A stretch of DNA of 64,000 nucleotides from Rhyacichthys aspro. Lineage: Eukaryota; Chordata; Actinopteri; Gobiiformes; Rhyacichthyidae. How positions within the stretch are numbered: position 1 is the stretch's first letter; the number at the start of each line of letters is the position of its first letter. The DNA lies in the NCBI GenBank assembly GCA_036850595.1, contig CM072165.1, positions 9,248,109 through 9,312,108 of the forward strand, read 5' to 3'. Position numbers and translations under genes: made by a program. Of the stretch, positions 24,236 through 36,600 are shown in pieces. The notes under the pieces are model-generated. The model worked only from the letters and a program-made list of their open reading frames with translations. It did not search any database and was not told the origin of the DNA.

Positions 24236-24960
24236 TTGCTGAAGCCAATTAACACCGCAGCACCTCTGTGACGGTGACTCCTATTTCCATCCTAATTGTT
24301 CAGTTTTACAGTCTATTTATGTTCTCCACACCACTCCCATCCCTCTCCTTCTTCCATCCTCTCTGCGTTTCTTCTCGTCGTTCGAGGGTCTGTACGGCTT
24401 TATGTAAATGGCGCGGTGATAAAAAAGACACAATCTCTCCCTCGGAGATGACAAAACTGCCACGATGCCAGCCCTTTTGTCTGCGGATTTGCTTTATTCT
24501 CCGAGATGCTCCGCCATCCTTTAAAGGTGCCTCGACGTCGTGCAAATCGAACTTGACAAGTGTCTCATTCACTTGCAGCCAATGTTTGTCCCAGAACTTT
24601 GCAACAACAACAAGCCTCTGGAATAAGAAAAAAAAAAAAAAGAGTGTAAATGCTTGCAAAAATAAAAGAACGTCACATCACCCTGGGGCTCTTTTCTCAC
24701 AGGCTTTTCTCACTGATGTTAACCATACATTTCAGAAAGCCTCCTTATCTTATTTGAGCAGTTGCTTTAGGTATTTCTGCAAACTCCAAGGGGCTGGAAT
24801 TATAAATCACTGCGAGAACAAGATGGCAATCAGCGCGTATTGTTGCGAAGAAGACTAATGAAACCACCCACCCTGGTAAATGACCTGGAGATGTGCTGTG
24901 ATAGCGACTCCCCACAGTCAGTGAGATGTGATACACTAGATCTCACGCCGTACCCCCATG
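24236..24960. promoter_or_regulatory. Candidate non-coding regulatory island
   Basis: Balanced and CpG-bearing ('gcctcgacgtcgtgcaaatc', octamer-like GTGCAAAT). A 14-base A tract interrupts it at 24628-24641. A 196-codon plus-strand frame (24268-24858) and a 117-codon minus-strand frame overlap. The plus frame reads through the A tract as poly-lysine, which argues against a real protein. Confidence 0.38.
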
Positions 24961-25189
24961 ATGCACTGGGAGCTGGCCCAGGCTAGATAAAGCCACAAAG
25001 GCAAACCAATCGACTCCTTTGTCTGTTTGTTCTAGTACGGAGAATGCAAGCTTATTTCCAGCTCAGATAAAAATGTATCGTATTTGCTGTTCCCCCAATG
25101 GTAATTCATATTTAATTGTATATGCAACCTTTGTTTGGAATAAATTACTGTTGTTGCTCTGTACTTCCAAGGACCTCATGATGATCAAA

Positions 25190-25800
25190 GGAGCGAGTTT
25201 GTTTGAAGAATGGTTAACACGAGCCGAGTTTCCCTCCACAGCAGTCGGCTACTGTCATCCCACGCCCACTTTCCCTTCATCAAACATAACGCGTCTATTT
25301 TTATCCGCCTTATTACAAAGTACACGTTTAACATACATGGCTACAAACACAACGCCTCCCCAATAACATTATTATCTTTAACTGTCACGCTAAATCACCT
25401 CATTTACGCCACAAAGCAATGCGAAGGAAACATAAAAGACATTGACGGGAAGAGGATGTATAGCTCCGATCACACTTGTAGCATGTCCAAGAATCCATAC
25501 AAGCGGCGCTGGCTCGCTACATCCACGCAACATATGGCTCTTTTTCCATACAAGAGCGTATATTGGACGCGGTCCGTCGGGAAAAATGAATTTACAAATC
25601 GACTGCCTCTCATCAGCGTTCGGAAAAAGAAAAGTTGTAGCATTTGGTCGGGACAGAATGGGCGATAACATTTATGAGCTAGACCAAACAGGCTTAGTCA
25701 TACTTTTAATGTCCAGGGAGGGTTGTCGCTTTGGATGGCTTTTGGACTTTGAGGGCAGAACACAGTTTGTTTCATCTGCCAATGCAAATGATTAAACTGC
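25190..25800. promoter_or_regulatory. Candidate non-coding regulatory island
   Basis: High-complexity sequence rich in CpG ('ggcgctggctcgctac', 'gacgcggtccgtcgg'). Three overlapping frames of 93-152 codons on both strands lack domains. Role inferred from composition. Confidence 0.38.
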
Positions 25801-26690
25801 CCACATTTGTTCCTTCCCTGCTGCAATAAAACTGTTTGCTAACACAGTGGCAGTAAGACTTAAAAACTGCTAATCGTTCTAGAGCAGTTCTTCTTGAATA
25901 ACAAAATACTTTTACTGTGCTAAAGCTGAACAAAAGAGTGAGTCAGTGTTGGGGTCGGTTTTGAATAGAGCAGTGTATTACAGAGAGTAGGACCTTCAAA
26001 GTTCAAACATACAATATGTCGAAGTTTTTTCCATTTTCTCCTCTCTTACGTTTTTCTGAATGAAAAGCTCGATGCACAGTGAAGCTTTACACACCTCGGG
26101 CTGATGGAATATATATGCTTTGTTTATGTCACTTGAAAATGAATGTAGTTATGGGGCCATACAGACATGAGGAATTACCATTTTTGTATTGAAAAGCCAC
26201 ATCCAGGACATTATGATGGAATAAGAGTTTGTGTGTGTTTTAGTAAATAAAAACATAAGAATAAATGCAAAAGTTGTAATGTTTCATGTGTTCCCAAGAG
26301 AACAGACAGTGATTGCTCTGGGAAACGTAGTGGGAAATGTCGATTATGCTTTAGTGAAGAATACAACTTTGATCAAATCTCTTCACTCATCAAAGAACAG
26401 AAAGGCAAATGGGTCTGCTGCAAGGGGAATGTTACCATTTCTGATTAAATCTTTTTTTTTTTTTTTGTTTGATACCAGAGGATTCTTGCATGAGACAACC
26501 CCAGACCCATGCAATACTTTCAATGTTAAATTAACAGTAAGGTTCTTTCCAAAAAAATGTAGAAGGTAGAGAGTATAACCCAAAAGGTTTAAATAACTGT
26601 TGGGTCCATCAAATAAAAGCCGGGAAAAAAAATGCAATCTATTATGTGATAAGTAAACTTTTGTGATACAGTTCTAACAGGAAGTACTCG
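25801..26690. other. AT-rich spacer
   Basis: Includes a 15-base T tract at 26452-26466. Frames of 84-112 codons (26231-26637) are unremarkable. No gene supported. Confidence 0.45.
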
Positions 26691-27620
26691 TTTCTGGGCC
26701 ATGGTCATCACTGATTAAATAATGCATCGTCCCGCTGAGAGAATAGTGTAACCTTCTTCCTTCAAGCGAACCCGAGAATGAACAAGAGGATTCCTCGAAC
26801 AAACGCCTCTTGTGATTTCCTGTGAGTCGGTGCGCACTTGTGGCTCTGCTGAAAGGATTACTCTAGAGTCTGAGTTATGGCAGCTGCCTTTAGAGGGAAA
26901 TGGAAGGGGGTGGGCTCCAAACAGAGAGACAGTGATGGAGCGAGCGGCGTGCAGACATGGCGCCCTGCTCTCAGCACTTTGACTGACTTAGCACTACGGT
27001 GTGGATGTCACTGACTCTTAAATCACTCCCAACCTTCTCCCAGCTCCATTTACATTTCAGGGAAATCCTCGAGCCTTGAGCCAGAGAGGTTGTTTTACTT
27101 AACTGTCCAGGGATACAAATATCAATTACTGTAATGTAGCTTTTAGTGAAGTGTGTGCAGCTGCTGAATGAAAGAAAGGCTAACGCTGCCAAAAACGAGG
27201 CTACTTTATTCCACCGCCTGCCAGTAATCAAGGATATATAAGGACTCATCTTTTTATGTATGTTTCGTTTCTAAAAAGATACGCAGACTGGTTAAAAGGA
27301 ATATTTTGAGATCATTTTGAAGTGCAATAGTTCAGTGCGGACTGGAGTAAATGTTATTCACACTTGTGTTGGTTGTGTTTGATTAATGATGAAGAAGCAG
27401 ACACCGGTTATAGTATAAACAGAGCTTGATGGTCTATCAAAAGGCCATCTATGATTGGACCCGGACCCCATCCACGCTGCAGACTGATGGCCTGTGCACG
27501 ATATAAATCTCTCCTGAGTATTAGATTCTTCATTAGCACAATGATGGAGGAAGGATGGATCTTAGGTTAATTACAGATTAGGAGTCTGGGAAGGAGGTGG
27601 TGTCATGCCTCGGAGGGAAC
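26691..27620. promoter_or_regulatory. Candidate non-coding regulatory island
   Basis: Balanced blocks at 26700-27250 and 27440-27620 with an E-box CAGCTG at 26881-26886 and 'attagattcttcattagcac' near 27519. A 92-codon minus-strand frame has no domain. Confidence 0.35.
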
Positions 27621-29350
27621 ACAAGAGTGGAGTGATAAAAGTACAATCTACTCAAATACATGCAGCTGGAAAGAAGAACGTAAGCTTCACGACTAGCTTT
27701 ACAACAAGACTATAATCAGTTGGACCATTAGCATTCTTTATGTTGTCGCTATATTATCGTAGTATTTTTGTACATGCTTCGAATATGATTGCAGAATGGC
27801 GCAAATTACACTCGACTAAACCTAAATTTAAGTTGATAATCAATGCATGGGATGAAAAAGGAAATAGCAGACAGTTACTTTTATATTTGGATTGTCTGTC
27901 TATAAGGGGGGCATGGGTTTTGCAGTGGTATGCTAATATTGTTAAGTTTAATTGTCTAATGAGGAAGCACAGGTCCTGAAACATTTCCATGCATTGCAAA
28001 GTATAACCTAGCATGGTCGCAGTCACTTGTAGCTTAGCCTTTAGCTGGTGTAGCTAATGCCCATATTTGCAGCACTGCTGAATATTGATGCTCTCTACCC
28101 ACTCACCAATAGCACACACATATTCAGTCTGTTGCCCTTTGTCAAAATCAGTTTGTTTATGTAAAAAGTTTTGGTAGGTACTGACCTTTTACTAACTGAA
28201 AAATATGTCCAAATATATCCTACTGTCCCAGCCCACCACTCTCCTCCAACTGTAGCATAGTAACCTTTCCTTTTTTTTCTTTTAGTAAAAAAATAAATTA
28301 AAAAAAGAACTAAAAAAAAAATACTACTATACTAATACATTACATTAAACCAAAGTTTAGGGCTTACCTTGAATCTTTAGCAGTTAGCAATCCAATGATT
28401 ATCTTCACTTATCTTCCTCGTTAAGCATTGCATCGAAGCATAAACAATATTTATCTGTTATATACATTTTTTTTATAATTATTTGATTAATTTGTTGTCC
28501 TTTTCTCTGTTTGTTTGTTTTTTGTTTTTTGAGCTATAAAATAATTTACAAATCCTTATTTGTAAAGCTAAGATTTCTTTCTTCTTAAGGTCTCCTTTTT
28601 CCACAGATGATTCCCTTTTCTTTGACAACAGTAAAAGGGTCTAGTTCGGGTCCAGTTTGTTGTTTGTTTGTTTGTTTTTTTACTCTACATTGCTGTCTAG
28701 TGTGAAAATCATTTTGGGGTGGCTATTTGGACCCTCAATCACACATAAAAATGCAATTATAGCTCTAAAATTCAAAGCAAGAGTGACTTTTCACCATCTT
28801 CACAAAAAATTCGAATGTGAGTTTTGATGTGGAGGAAAAAGCCAAACCAAAGTGTCTCAACATGAACTGTGTCCTTTGTCAGCGCTCATTTGCGATCGCT
28901 GCAGTAAATACATGTACAACAGCTGCAAACACTTGCTGTGTTGTGTACTTAGGCGATATGGGAGCACTACGAGGCTGCTGGCTGTTTTATTGCTCGGCAT
29001 GAGGGCAACATCATGGCATTCACTGGATGCTAATCTCTTCTGATGCCATCATCTGTCTTTGTGTTGTGCTGCTGTTGTGTACCGTCAACTGCTGCTCATC
29101 GTCGCCTGGTGACAATATCATTCTGATGTTGGAAGTTTGTGGTGTGATGAAGTCTAAAAATGACAAATCTTCAAAATCTTCATGGGCACAATGCCTTTCT
29201 CCCCTGAAGCAGTTTGTGGTTTTAAATTATTGAATGTTGAAGATGAGTGAAAGACGTCAAGTTGAAAACAAGCAAAATTGAAGCACCGACAAAAAAATAT
29301 ATTATGTTCTGCCTGTTCTTTTTATCTACTGCAATGGAGAAAGCAACAGT
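27621..29350. other. AT-rich intergenic spacer
   Basis: Contains A/T and TTTG simple runs (28280-28325, 28500-28530, 28655-28680). Short frames near 28817-29233 show no domain. No gene. Confidence 0.45.
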
Positions 29351-29353
29351 CTA

Positions 29354-29689
29354 TCATAACACAAACTCATAAAAGGAAGCTTGAATAAAAGAGCATAGTA
29401 GTCTCATGCTTGGCACCTCATTCCAAATTAAAGTAGCAAACTGGAACATGTCGGTGCGCTCCTCTGAACGATGAAAGGATGTGTTGGAGGCTGGCTTTGT
29501 CAAACAGCGGATCTGTGTGTTCGTGAACTCTCGATAACCCACAGAGCTACTGGAAGTCAGGTTTGCCTTGGCTCGTGCAGCAGCAGCAGCAAACTCTCCT
29601 CCCAACATGTTCTCTAAGGACACTGGGAACGCTTCCGTTATGTTCGATTTCGGTTGTAATCTGAAGACAAAGCGCAAACGATTTGGCAA
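29354..29689 (-). pseudogene. Possible retrotransposon-like C-terminal remnant (uncertain)
   Basis: A 111-codon minus-strand frame ends with a segment containing FQFATLIWNEVPSMRL. The F-x2-A-x3-WN-x2-P pattern recalls the region near the C-terminus of several non-LTR reverse transcriptases (WN-x-LP followed by S-x-x-F-K). The rest is unrecognised and includes an alanine run from a CAG-repeat tract near 29578-29591. It may be chance in a balanced island; I would not call a gene. Confidence 0.2.
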
Positions 29690-32600
29690 ATTGTGTTTTC
29701 ACCTCGCCACAGTTCATTTATGCAAAACACTTTCGCTCTCCCTGCCTTTTATCCTGTTTTAGCATCACCTGTAGCTCTGTCCTCCAGATGACATCACTTA
29801 GAAGCATCATTCAAACATTGTGTGGAATTTCAATCCGAGGTAGAGTGGATAAGCATGTGCTTTAGTTAATACAGGCCTTTCATGAATAAAACCAAGGTGC
29901 CCTGGTTAAACTTTTGAAAAAGTCACTTTGTGCACGGGAAACTGGGAAACCGAGACTTTGGATGTTTGCTAATTAGCATACCTGTTTCAACAAAAATGTG
30001 GAAAAAAAAGCTGGAGAAAATATTTACTTCCATGACAAACAAATGACTTTACTCTATTTGAATTCAAACTGTGACTTACTGAAGGGCTGTTTCTAGAGAT
30101 GTAAGGGGCCTTGCCAGTAGGTACCTAAGGCACATAAACCAAATTAATGAAGTATTCAAGCCCCCTGATTATTTTTAAGTTTTGTTTTTTTGTTGTTGTT
30201 TTTTTTTTGTTTTTTTAGCTTGACATTTAAATGATTAATTTACCAAAAAAAACCAACACCTCTGCATATGTACAAAGCCTGAACATTTGTCTCATTAAAT
30301 CATTAAAAGCATTTGCCAACAACATAATTATCCGACAAGAGTAAACACAAAACAAAAATTGTATTAATACATTTGAACTTAATCACTAATTAAAAAGCTC
30401 CAGACTTTTTGCTGATAAATTATCGGCCTTAACTTGAAGTGTTAACAGTTTGTTGGTTAAGAATGTGACACTGTAACTGTAAAAAATGACAAAAGCGCTA
30501 TGAACAAATGTGTTGAGGTTTGCTCTATTTTTGTGTGTTGGCAAACAGTGGCTGTTCAAAAGCAATTAGTGTGTATATAGATTTGTGTTGGGACATGAGT
30601 GGGAAGGATTCAGTCACTTTAAATCAGGACATATGCCCATCTGAGGCAAATGTTAGGTGAAGTTGACTAAGGCACAAAGACTTACAGGTTTTACCCCAGT
30701 CCAGTATGATTTTCTTGGATAACACCACCCACACAGGAGGCCCAGTTACACAAATCAAACACACACTCAAAGTATCACCAGGTTTCACTGATTACCAGTC
30801 TAACATGGGCTCACCTTTAGACACCAGAGCCAACATTTCTTGTGGAATATCTGAAAATGGGCCTCTCTGGATTATCTTTTGTCTTTTTTCACCCTTTTTA
30901 TGGAAACAGCTTCTTCTTTATGCACAGTTCTGAGGAGGCTTGTGTTGACTTTCAAAGGGGACCATGGCTATATCAACACATCAAGACATTGTTTTTACTG
31001 GTATTGCTGGACCTCAAAGATTTCAAAAGAGATGCTTTGTTCAAAGATTTGGGGATGAAAAAAGGACAACTGAATGGTAAGTGGACTTCTACCCTGTCTT
31101 ATGTAAAAAATGGACCATTCTTTAAAGGACATTAGCACTCTCTGTGTTGTTTTGAGCTTTAGTTAGCCTAGCATTTGCAGCTACAATACAATGCTTTGCT
31201 TCTCCTGCTACTAGTTAGTTAAACAGTTGCTTTTGACCAGAAAACAATGAAGTATTACTGCTTTTATTAGTCTGCATTGGAAAAATAAAATTAAACAAGA
31301 AGTTAGCATATTGTATTTTATCATATTGGAGCAAATTTTGTGTTTATCTGGATATGTTGTCATTATAGCCAATCATTTTTCAACAAAATTTTGTCAATTT
31401 CTTCTTGAAACAATTGTATTACTTTAAGACAAAAAATAATAATCTATAATAAAAAGCAATGAGTCCATATTATGAGGAAAAGACACAGATAGATTATGTC
31501 ATTACTCATATGTAGACCTGGTTGTGATAGAAATGCAATACAGATAATATTTTTTTCTGAGATATTGTTGCATTGGTGGCTTTTAACCTTGAACCGTGCC
31601 ATTAATAAGCTGCATTTGCTCCATTGTAAACAATTTACAAAAAGCATCTGGCTCCAAAGGCAGAATCTTATGAAAAGGTTGAATTGTGACCTATAGCATT
31701 AATATAGTAGCTTGTACTTCTCATTACACCAGGGCGCCTAACCTTTGACCGTCTCGCTTCAAGCATTGATTTATCATTATAATAGCTTTTATTTGCCTGA
31801 TGTGCAATGATGTCATATGCTTTGAAATATTAACTAGAATTTAGCCTGTTTATTTCCAGCACATTACACTATAGGTCAGGTGAGTACGGCATGCTTTTGG
31901 AGGACTTTTTCATTGTCAGTATGAGTTGTTCCAAAGATGACGCCACATTTGTTTGTTTGTTTGTACTCTGCTTGAATTCCAACAGTGTGATATTGTTACT
32001 AAAAGATGGAGATAAACACTGTAGTGTGTAGATTCAACGAAAGAGAATCCTAATTCAGACAAAAATAAGAAGCAACAGTCTTTTTAAAACAAAGCTAGTA
32101 ATTATTAGATTTTTCCAGTATTAGATTCTTCAAATCTGACTGGATTATTGTAACCCTTTTTTGACTTACACTATCGTATATCAATCTGTACAAACTAAGG
32201 AAGGCACACGTTAGTCAATTGACTTTAAAATGGCTTATTTATTAGCATTTTGTGAATGATGAATGACAACAGAAGCTCCCAGTTGTGTCTCTGACTCATT
32301 TCTTTCAAATGTGTTGGGAATAGAAAAGTCAATACAGAAAAGAATAGTTATAAATAGATATATGACTGATGTGTAAGATTCGTCACTAATAGTCTTGTTA
32401 CTTCTTTTTTCTTTTTCATTTTGGATTGAATGCACCGATTTGCAAAATAAGCTTTATCATCACCCTACACCTTTCTTTGGTCAAACTGAGATATTTCCAT
32501 TATTTGCAATGTTATCTTGATTGTGTTTGTTTTGTGTACATTTGTAAGTATATGTGAGCACATCATATTTTCTGTAAGCATGTGTGGTATGGATCATATT

Positions 32601-33060
32601 TGAAAACAAAAACAAAAAATAAACCAAGGCATGTCAGGGTCCTGCGGTTCTTGCAAAGCATTATGGTCTATATTGACAATCTAGTGGCCATTACGGTCCC
32701 CTTTCCTTGATGCGTGGTAGGAAACTTAAAGTGCGGTTCAGTCACTAGAAGTCTGGATAGCACTACAAAATGATATAATCACTATATAGTATTATTAGTG
32801 TTGTATAGTGCACTGTGTATTGATTGAGGACCAACTAGAATATTACCGTAACATTCGGTGTAAATGTGGCTGTTACATTCCAGGCCCTGCTTCAGAACTA
32901 GAGCACACACAGTCCGTCCCATTACAAAGCACTCAATGACTCCTTTGGTATCAGTGATCTGTCTCAAAGCTGGGTCAATTACCCAGGCTTGTAAGACAGC
33001 TGACTGGCAGCTTTTTAGCTTGCCCACAACAGTGCTGCGCTGGTTTTTATCACACAATTC
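29690..33060. other. Intergenic spacer
   Basis: 29690-29880 is balanced; the rest is AT-rich with T and GT runs near 30180-30220. Frames up to 104 codons (for example 30842-31135 and 32782-33096) have no domain. No repeat family was recognised. Confidence 0.45.
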
Positions 33061-33440
33061 CCCATGAGCACGCACTGACCCCGCCTTCTGAAGCACAGCT
33101 CATCTTAATTGCCTGGAAAATTATCATCTGTGCTGGGAGAGGCAGCGTCCAAGGCTCAAAGTTGGTCTTCATTTTCGGAGTGTTGGCTCTGCGATGACAC
33201 AGTCCCCCACAGGAAGTGCCAGGTTGGAGTAACGTGTGGTAATTGAGCTGTGTGGTCCTTAGGCTTCCTTTTGGCCATGTTTCCTCAATCGTCTGGTGGC
33301 TTCAAATACTTGGCAAGACTTCCCCTTTTTACAAAACAAATGTCATGATAGCTGAGATTTGATTTCTCCGAGATTTAGATATCGATCCATGAGTTCAAAT
33401 TGCATTTAATAACGTCTTGTAGGTCACAAATGCAAATATT
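33061..33440. promoter_or_regulatory. Weak candidate regulatory island
   Basis: Balanced block with 'ctcatcttaattgcctgg', 'cattttcggagtgttggc' and 'ttcaaattgcatttaataac' (POU/homeodomain-like). No coding frame. Confidence 0.3.
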
Positions 33441-34180
33441 ATTGCAACCTACTGTTTGGACTTATTGTACTGTTTTTAATTACATTGAATTGGAAGATCG
33501 CTAGTATTTTAGTAGATCCTTGTATAACTGGAGCATGAATTCTAGACCTAACTGGACCTGTGTGGTGGAGTGATACATGTCGTGTGATGAGGCTGTCTAC
33601 ATTACACTCTTTGTTCATTAATATATTACTTACTAAAGTCAAACTGAAGGACATTGTTTGCAATGTCAATAGAAATTCATTATTCCTGGTTACTGCATAT
33701 ACATACACACTTTTTCTTCGTTCAAACACTATTTTACGAATTGATACGTATTTAAATGGATGCACACCAGAAACCTTTAATTAAATGTTTTTAGTTCAGC
33801 ATTTATAAATAAAAGATACTGTACAACAAGCAATAGTCAATGAATGTTCTTAGATACTGTGATTGCATTTGTTGTATAATATATTTACTATAACCCTCAG
33901 TTCAGATGTAGTTTCATTTGGCGTTGATTTTATATTGCCGAGAAGTAAATAAGCTGTTGTGTAATAAAATCCAAGGCCAAATGGAAAATGTTGCACTGGA
34001 GAAACACTGCTAACTGTAAATGTTAATCAAAACTCAAGGTAAATGTAGTCAAATGCACTGCATAATACAGTACATAAAACATTGTGTTCATTCATCTTTC
34101 AATCATTTCAATCCTAAAATCAAAAATCTTTGCTTAGTTTTCTGGAATTTAGCATCTCCCATTACAGTGTCATAGTTCAT
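33441..34180. other. AT-rich spacer
   Basis: No gene. A segment near 33893-33930 ('ctcagttcagatg...tttcatttggc') resembles 36095-36126. Confidence 0.45.
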
Positions 34181-34830
34181 GCATTTAAACAGAACAGCCC
34201 AATGAAATTCTTCCAGTCTGAGCTCAGTAATCATGTCACCTATTGCTGAGCAGCTGCACTAATCTTATATTGTCCCTTGTGTAGTTAATAATGTAATGAT
34301 TAGCCAACTACCACTGTCTCTATCTATGCCATAGCGAATTGACAGCCGCTGCATCTTTAATATAATCATGCTGTGACCAGATGTGAAATGACTCTTAATA
34401 TAAAGACATCAAATCATCCGTCACGGCTCTGTTCATGGCTGTTTTACTGTGAGAGCAAATCAGCTAAAGACATGGTGCGTTCCACTAATGAAAATCTAAA
34501 AAAAAAAACAACTTTTAGAGAAATGCACCAGTTCTTTACTCAGAGTCCGGTGAGTACATAGCAGCACAGGAAGCGTCCGTTTTGTTTGATTTAATATGTG
34601 GTGGACCGGGTGTGATATGAAGGCCCGACAGAGCGAGGGTCATGTTTGTTTGAACTCGGCTGTACGGGGAAATAAACAACGCTGGAGATGTGTGTCGATA
34701 GCGGCTGAGGCAGCTAAAAAGTGCAGGTCGGCGCCGGAAGAGAATGTGATTTTTAAGGCCACTCGGGATCTGACAGACGCCCTTCTGGTCTGACTGCTGA
34801 TGGATTTTCTTGGGAATAAGATGAAGAGGA
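34181..34830. promoter_or_regulatory. Candidate non-coding regulatory island
   Basis: Contains an E-box CAGCTG at 34251-34256, a palindromic homeodomain site TAATGATTA at 34294-34302, and CpG-bearing sequence at 34600-34790 ('gataagcg'-type texture absent from the spacers). Frames of 62-109 codons on both strands lack domains. Confidence 0.38.
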
Positions 34831-35071
34831 ATCCAAACATTGGGAATAGACAGGATACAGTACATTATGCTGCAACACGTTCAACATTTTTACTGCAAAA
34901 GTAGTCTTTGTTAGGTTCTCCTCCACTGCACCATTAAAGCCAGTTATAAGTGCATGTTTTATTTGATTTTGTGGTTTGTAAAGATCAACATGAATATTAC
35001 AAGTGCTACAAGCTAATAAATAATTACATAACATAAATTTACAATGGGCCCAACAGCCACCATGGTGAATT

Positions 35072-35468
35072 GGGTCTGGAGCTCTCCCATTGAACCCAGC
35101 TTCCACAGAATAGGGTCTGGAGCTCTCCCATTGAACCCAGCTTCCACAGAATTGGGTCTGGAACTCTCCCACTGAACCCAGCTTCCACAGAATTGGGTCT
35201 GGAACTCTCCCATAACCCACCACAAGGGTCTGGAGCTCTCCCATTGAACCCAGCTTCCACAGAATTGGGTCTGGAACTCTCCCACTGAACCCAGCTTCCA
35301 CAGAATTGGGTCTGGAACTCTCCCACTGAACCCAGCTTCCACAGAATTGGGTCTGGAACTCTCCCACTGAACCCAGCTTCCACAGAATAGGGTCTGGAAC
35401 TCTCCCATTGAACCCAGCTTCCACAGAATTGGGTCTGGAACCCTTCAATTGAACCTGCCTTCCACCAA
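35072..35468. repeat. 41-bp minisatellite, about ten units
   Basis: Units begin GGGTCTGGAGCTCTCCC or GGGTCTGGAACTCTCCC and end CCACAGAATT or CCACAGAATA. Starts are at 35072, 35113, 35154, 35195, 35226, 35267, 35308, 35349, 35390 and 35431. The fourth unit is shortened to 31 bp with altered sequence, and the tenth is degenerate. Linked variants (AGCTC with CATT, AACTC with CACT) show subfamilies and local unit expansion. Because 41 is not a multiple of 3, each minus-strand frame cycles through all three phases. Confidence 0.95.
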
Positions 35469-36099
35469 GCTCAAAATTAACTAAAATGGGGTGGGCTTTA
35501 TGCATTTCTTTGTTCTGTGATTGGTTGCATATTTTTCCAATTGTAGTCAGTGCTAGTTTATTCTGTCTCCATGTGTTCTAATCCCTGGACATCATACTTA
35601 AATCAACAAGGAAGAAATGTGTAATATTCTTCATTTCTATTATTGTCTATGCGGCATATTCCATAGTTGTTCCATTGTTGCATTCATCAAACAGGGCCTT
35701 GATTGATGGCCTCTGTGATTAAAGCCCATATTGTTACTTTCAGAGACAAACTTATGTTAGGCTTTGACTGTAGATTTTTCTTTGACATGACCCCACATAA
35801 GCTAATGTTAGCATCATTAGTACAACATTAAAGTCTTAGCTAGCATGCTATCAAAACATTGTAAAAGCTCGGTGACACTTTCTGAACCCTGGGTCTATGA
35901 TGCATCATGACGGATTCGGATCATGCTGAAAGTGCAATATAATGACTTAAGTGTTTAATGTGTTAGTGTGCATGCAGTATGTGTATTCATAACCCATTGG
36001 ACTGCACTGTTTTTAAAGCTGTGTGTCTGTTAAACGTTATAATTACGTATGATTTTTACTGCCTGTTAAATAACTACATCTCGATTACTGCCATAATTC
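35469..36099. other. Intergenic spacer
   Basis: Contains the 35518-35608 segment resembling 19497-19595, then AT-rich sequence. No gene. Confidence 0.4.
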
Positions 36100-36600
36100 T
36101 CAGTTCAGATCTACTTTCATTTGGCTTGTGTGGCCGTTCAATAAAGGCTGAAATTTCCCAACTGCCTCCTGTCAGGGGTCCCCCTACCAGCGCCACTCAT
36201 TGACAATAACAATCCACCCAGGGAGTAATGCCGGGGCAGCCTCTGCAGCTCTGCTCAATAGGTCTGCCTCCAAATAGCTTTTTAATGTTTCGCACAATAG
36301 CCCAAAACAAAGCGGATTGTTGTTTGTAAGCCGTGCGAGGCCATTTAAGTGAGCGTGATACATGGCTCGCCGAGGAGCCCAGGTGTCGGCGGCGGAGTGA
36401 GCGGAGATGGCCAGGAGTAGGTATAAATTAAGTCGGCGGGATCCAGGAGCTTTATGGGGAATTGACTGAGGTGTGATTAATGCCGCACTGCTCATAAACG
36501 CTTTACGGAGAATTGTGCAAAACATTCACTAATCAGTCTATCTCGGGGTCGGTCGGTGTGATTCTGTCAGAGGCTTTGGCTCATCTCAATCAAACCTTAA
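36100..36600. promoter_or_regulatory. Candidate regulatory island with opposed SOX-like sites
   Basis: Balanced, CpG-bearing block. AACAAAG at 36306-36312 and ATTGTT at 36316-36321 are opposed SOX-type cores. 'ggtaggtataaattaag'-like and 'gtgtgattaatgccgc' sequences add homeodomain-type sites. The 113-codon minus-strand frame (36525-36184) has no domain. Confidence 0.42.

Noticed and set aside
24268..24858. 196-codon plus-strand frame as a gene
   Set aside because: It reads through a 14-base A tract as poly-lysine, has no domain, and a 117-codon frame overlaps on the other strand.
35072..35468. CRISPR array
   Set aside because: Units are contiguous 41-bp copies with no unique spacers: a minisatellite.
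34753..35505. 250-codon minus-strand frame as a protein-coding gene
   Set aside because: Most of it is the 41-bp minisatellite, which is open in all three frames. The remaining part has no domain, splice or conservation evidence.
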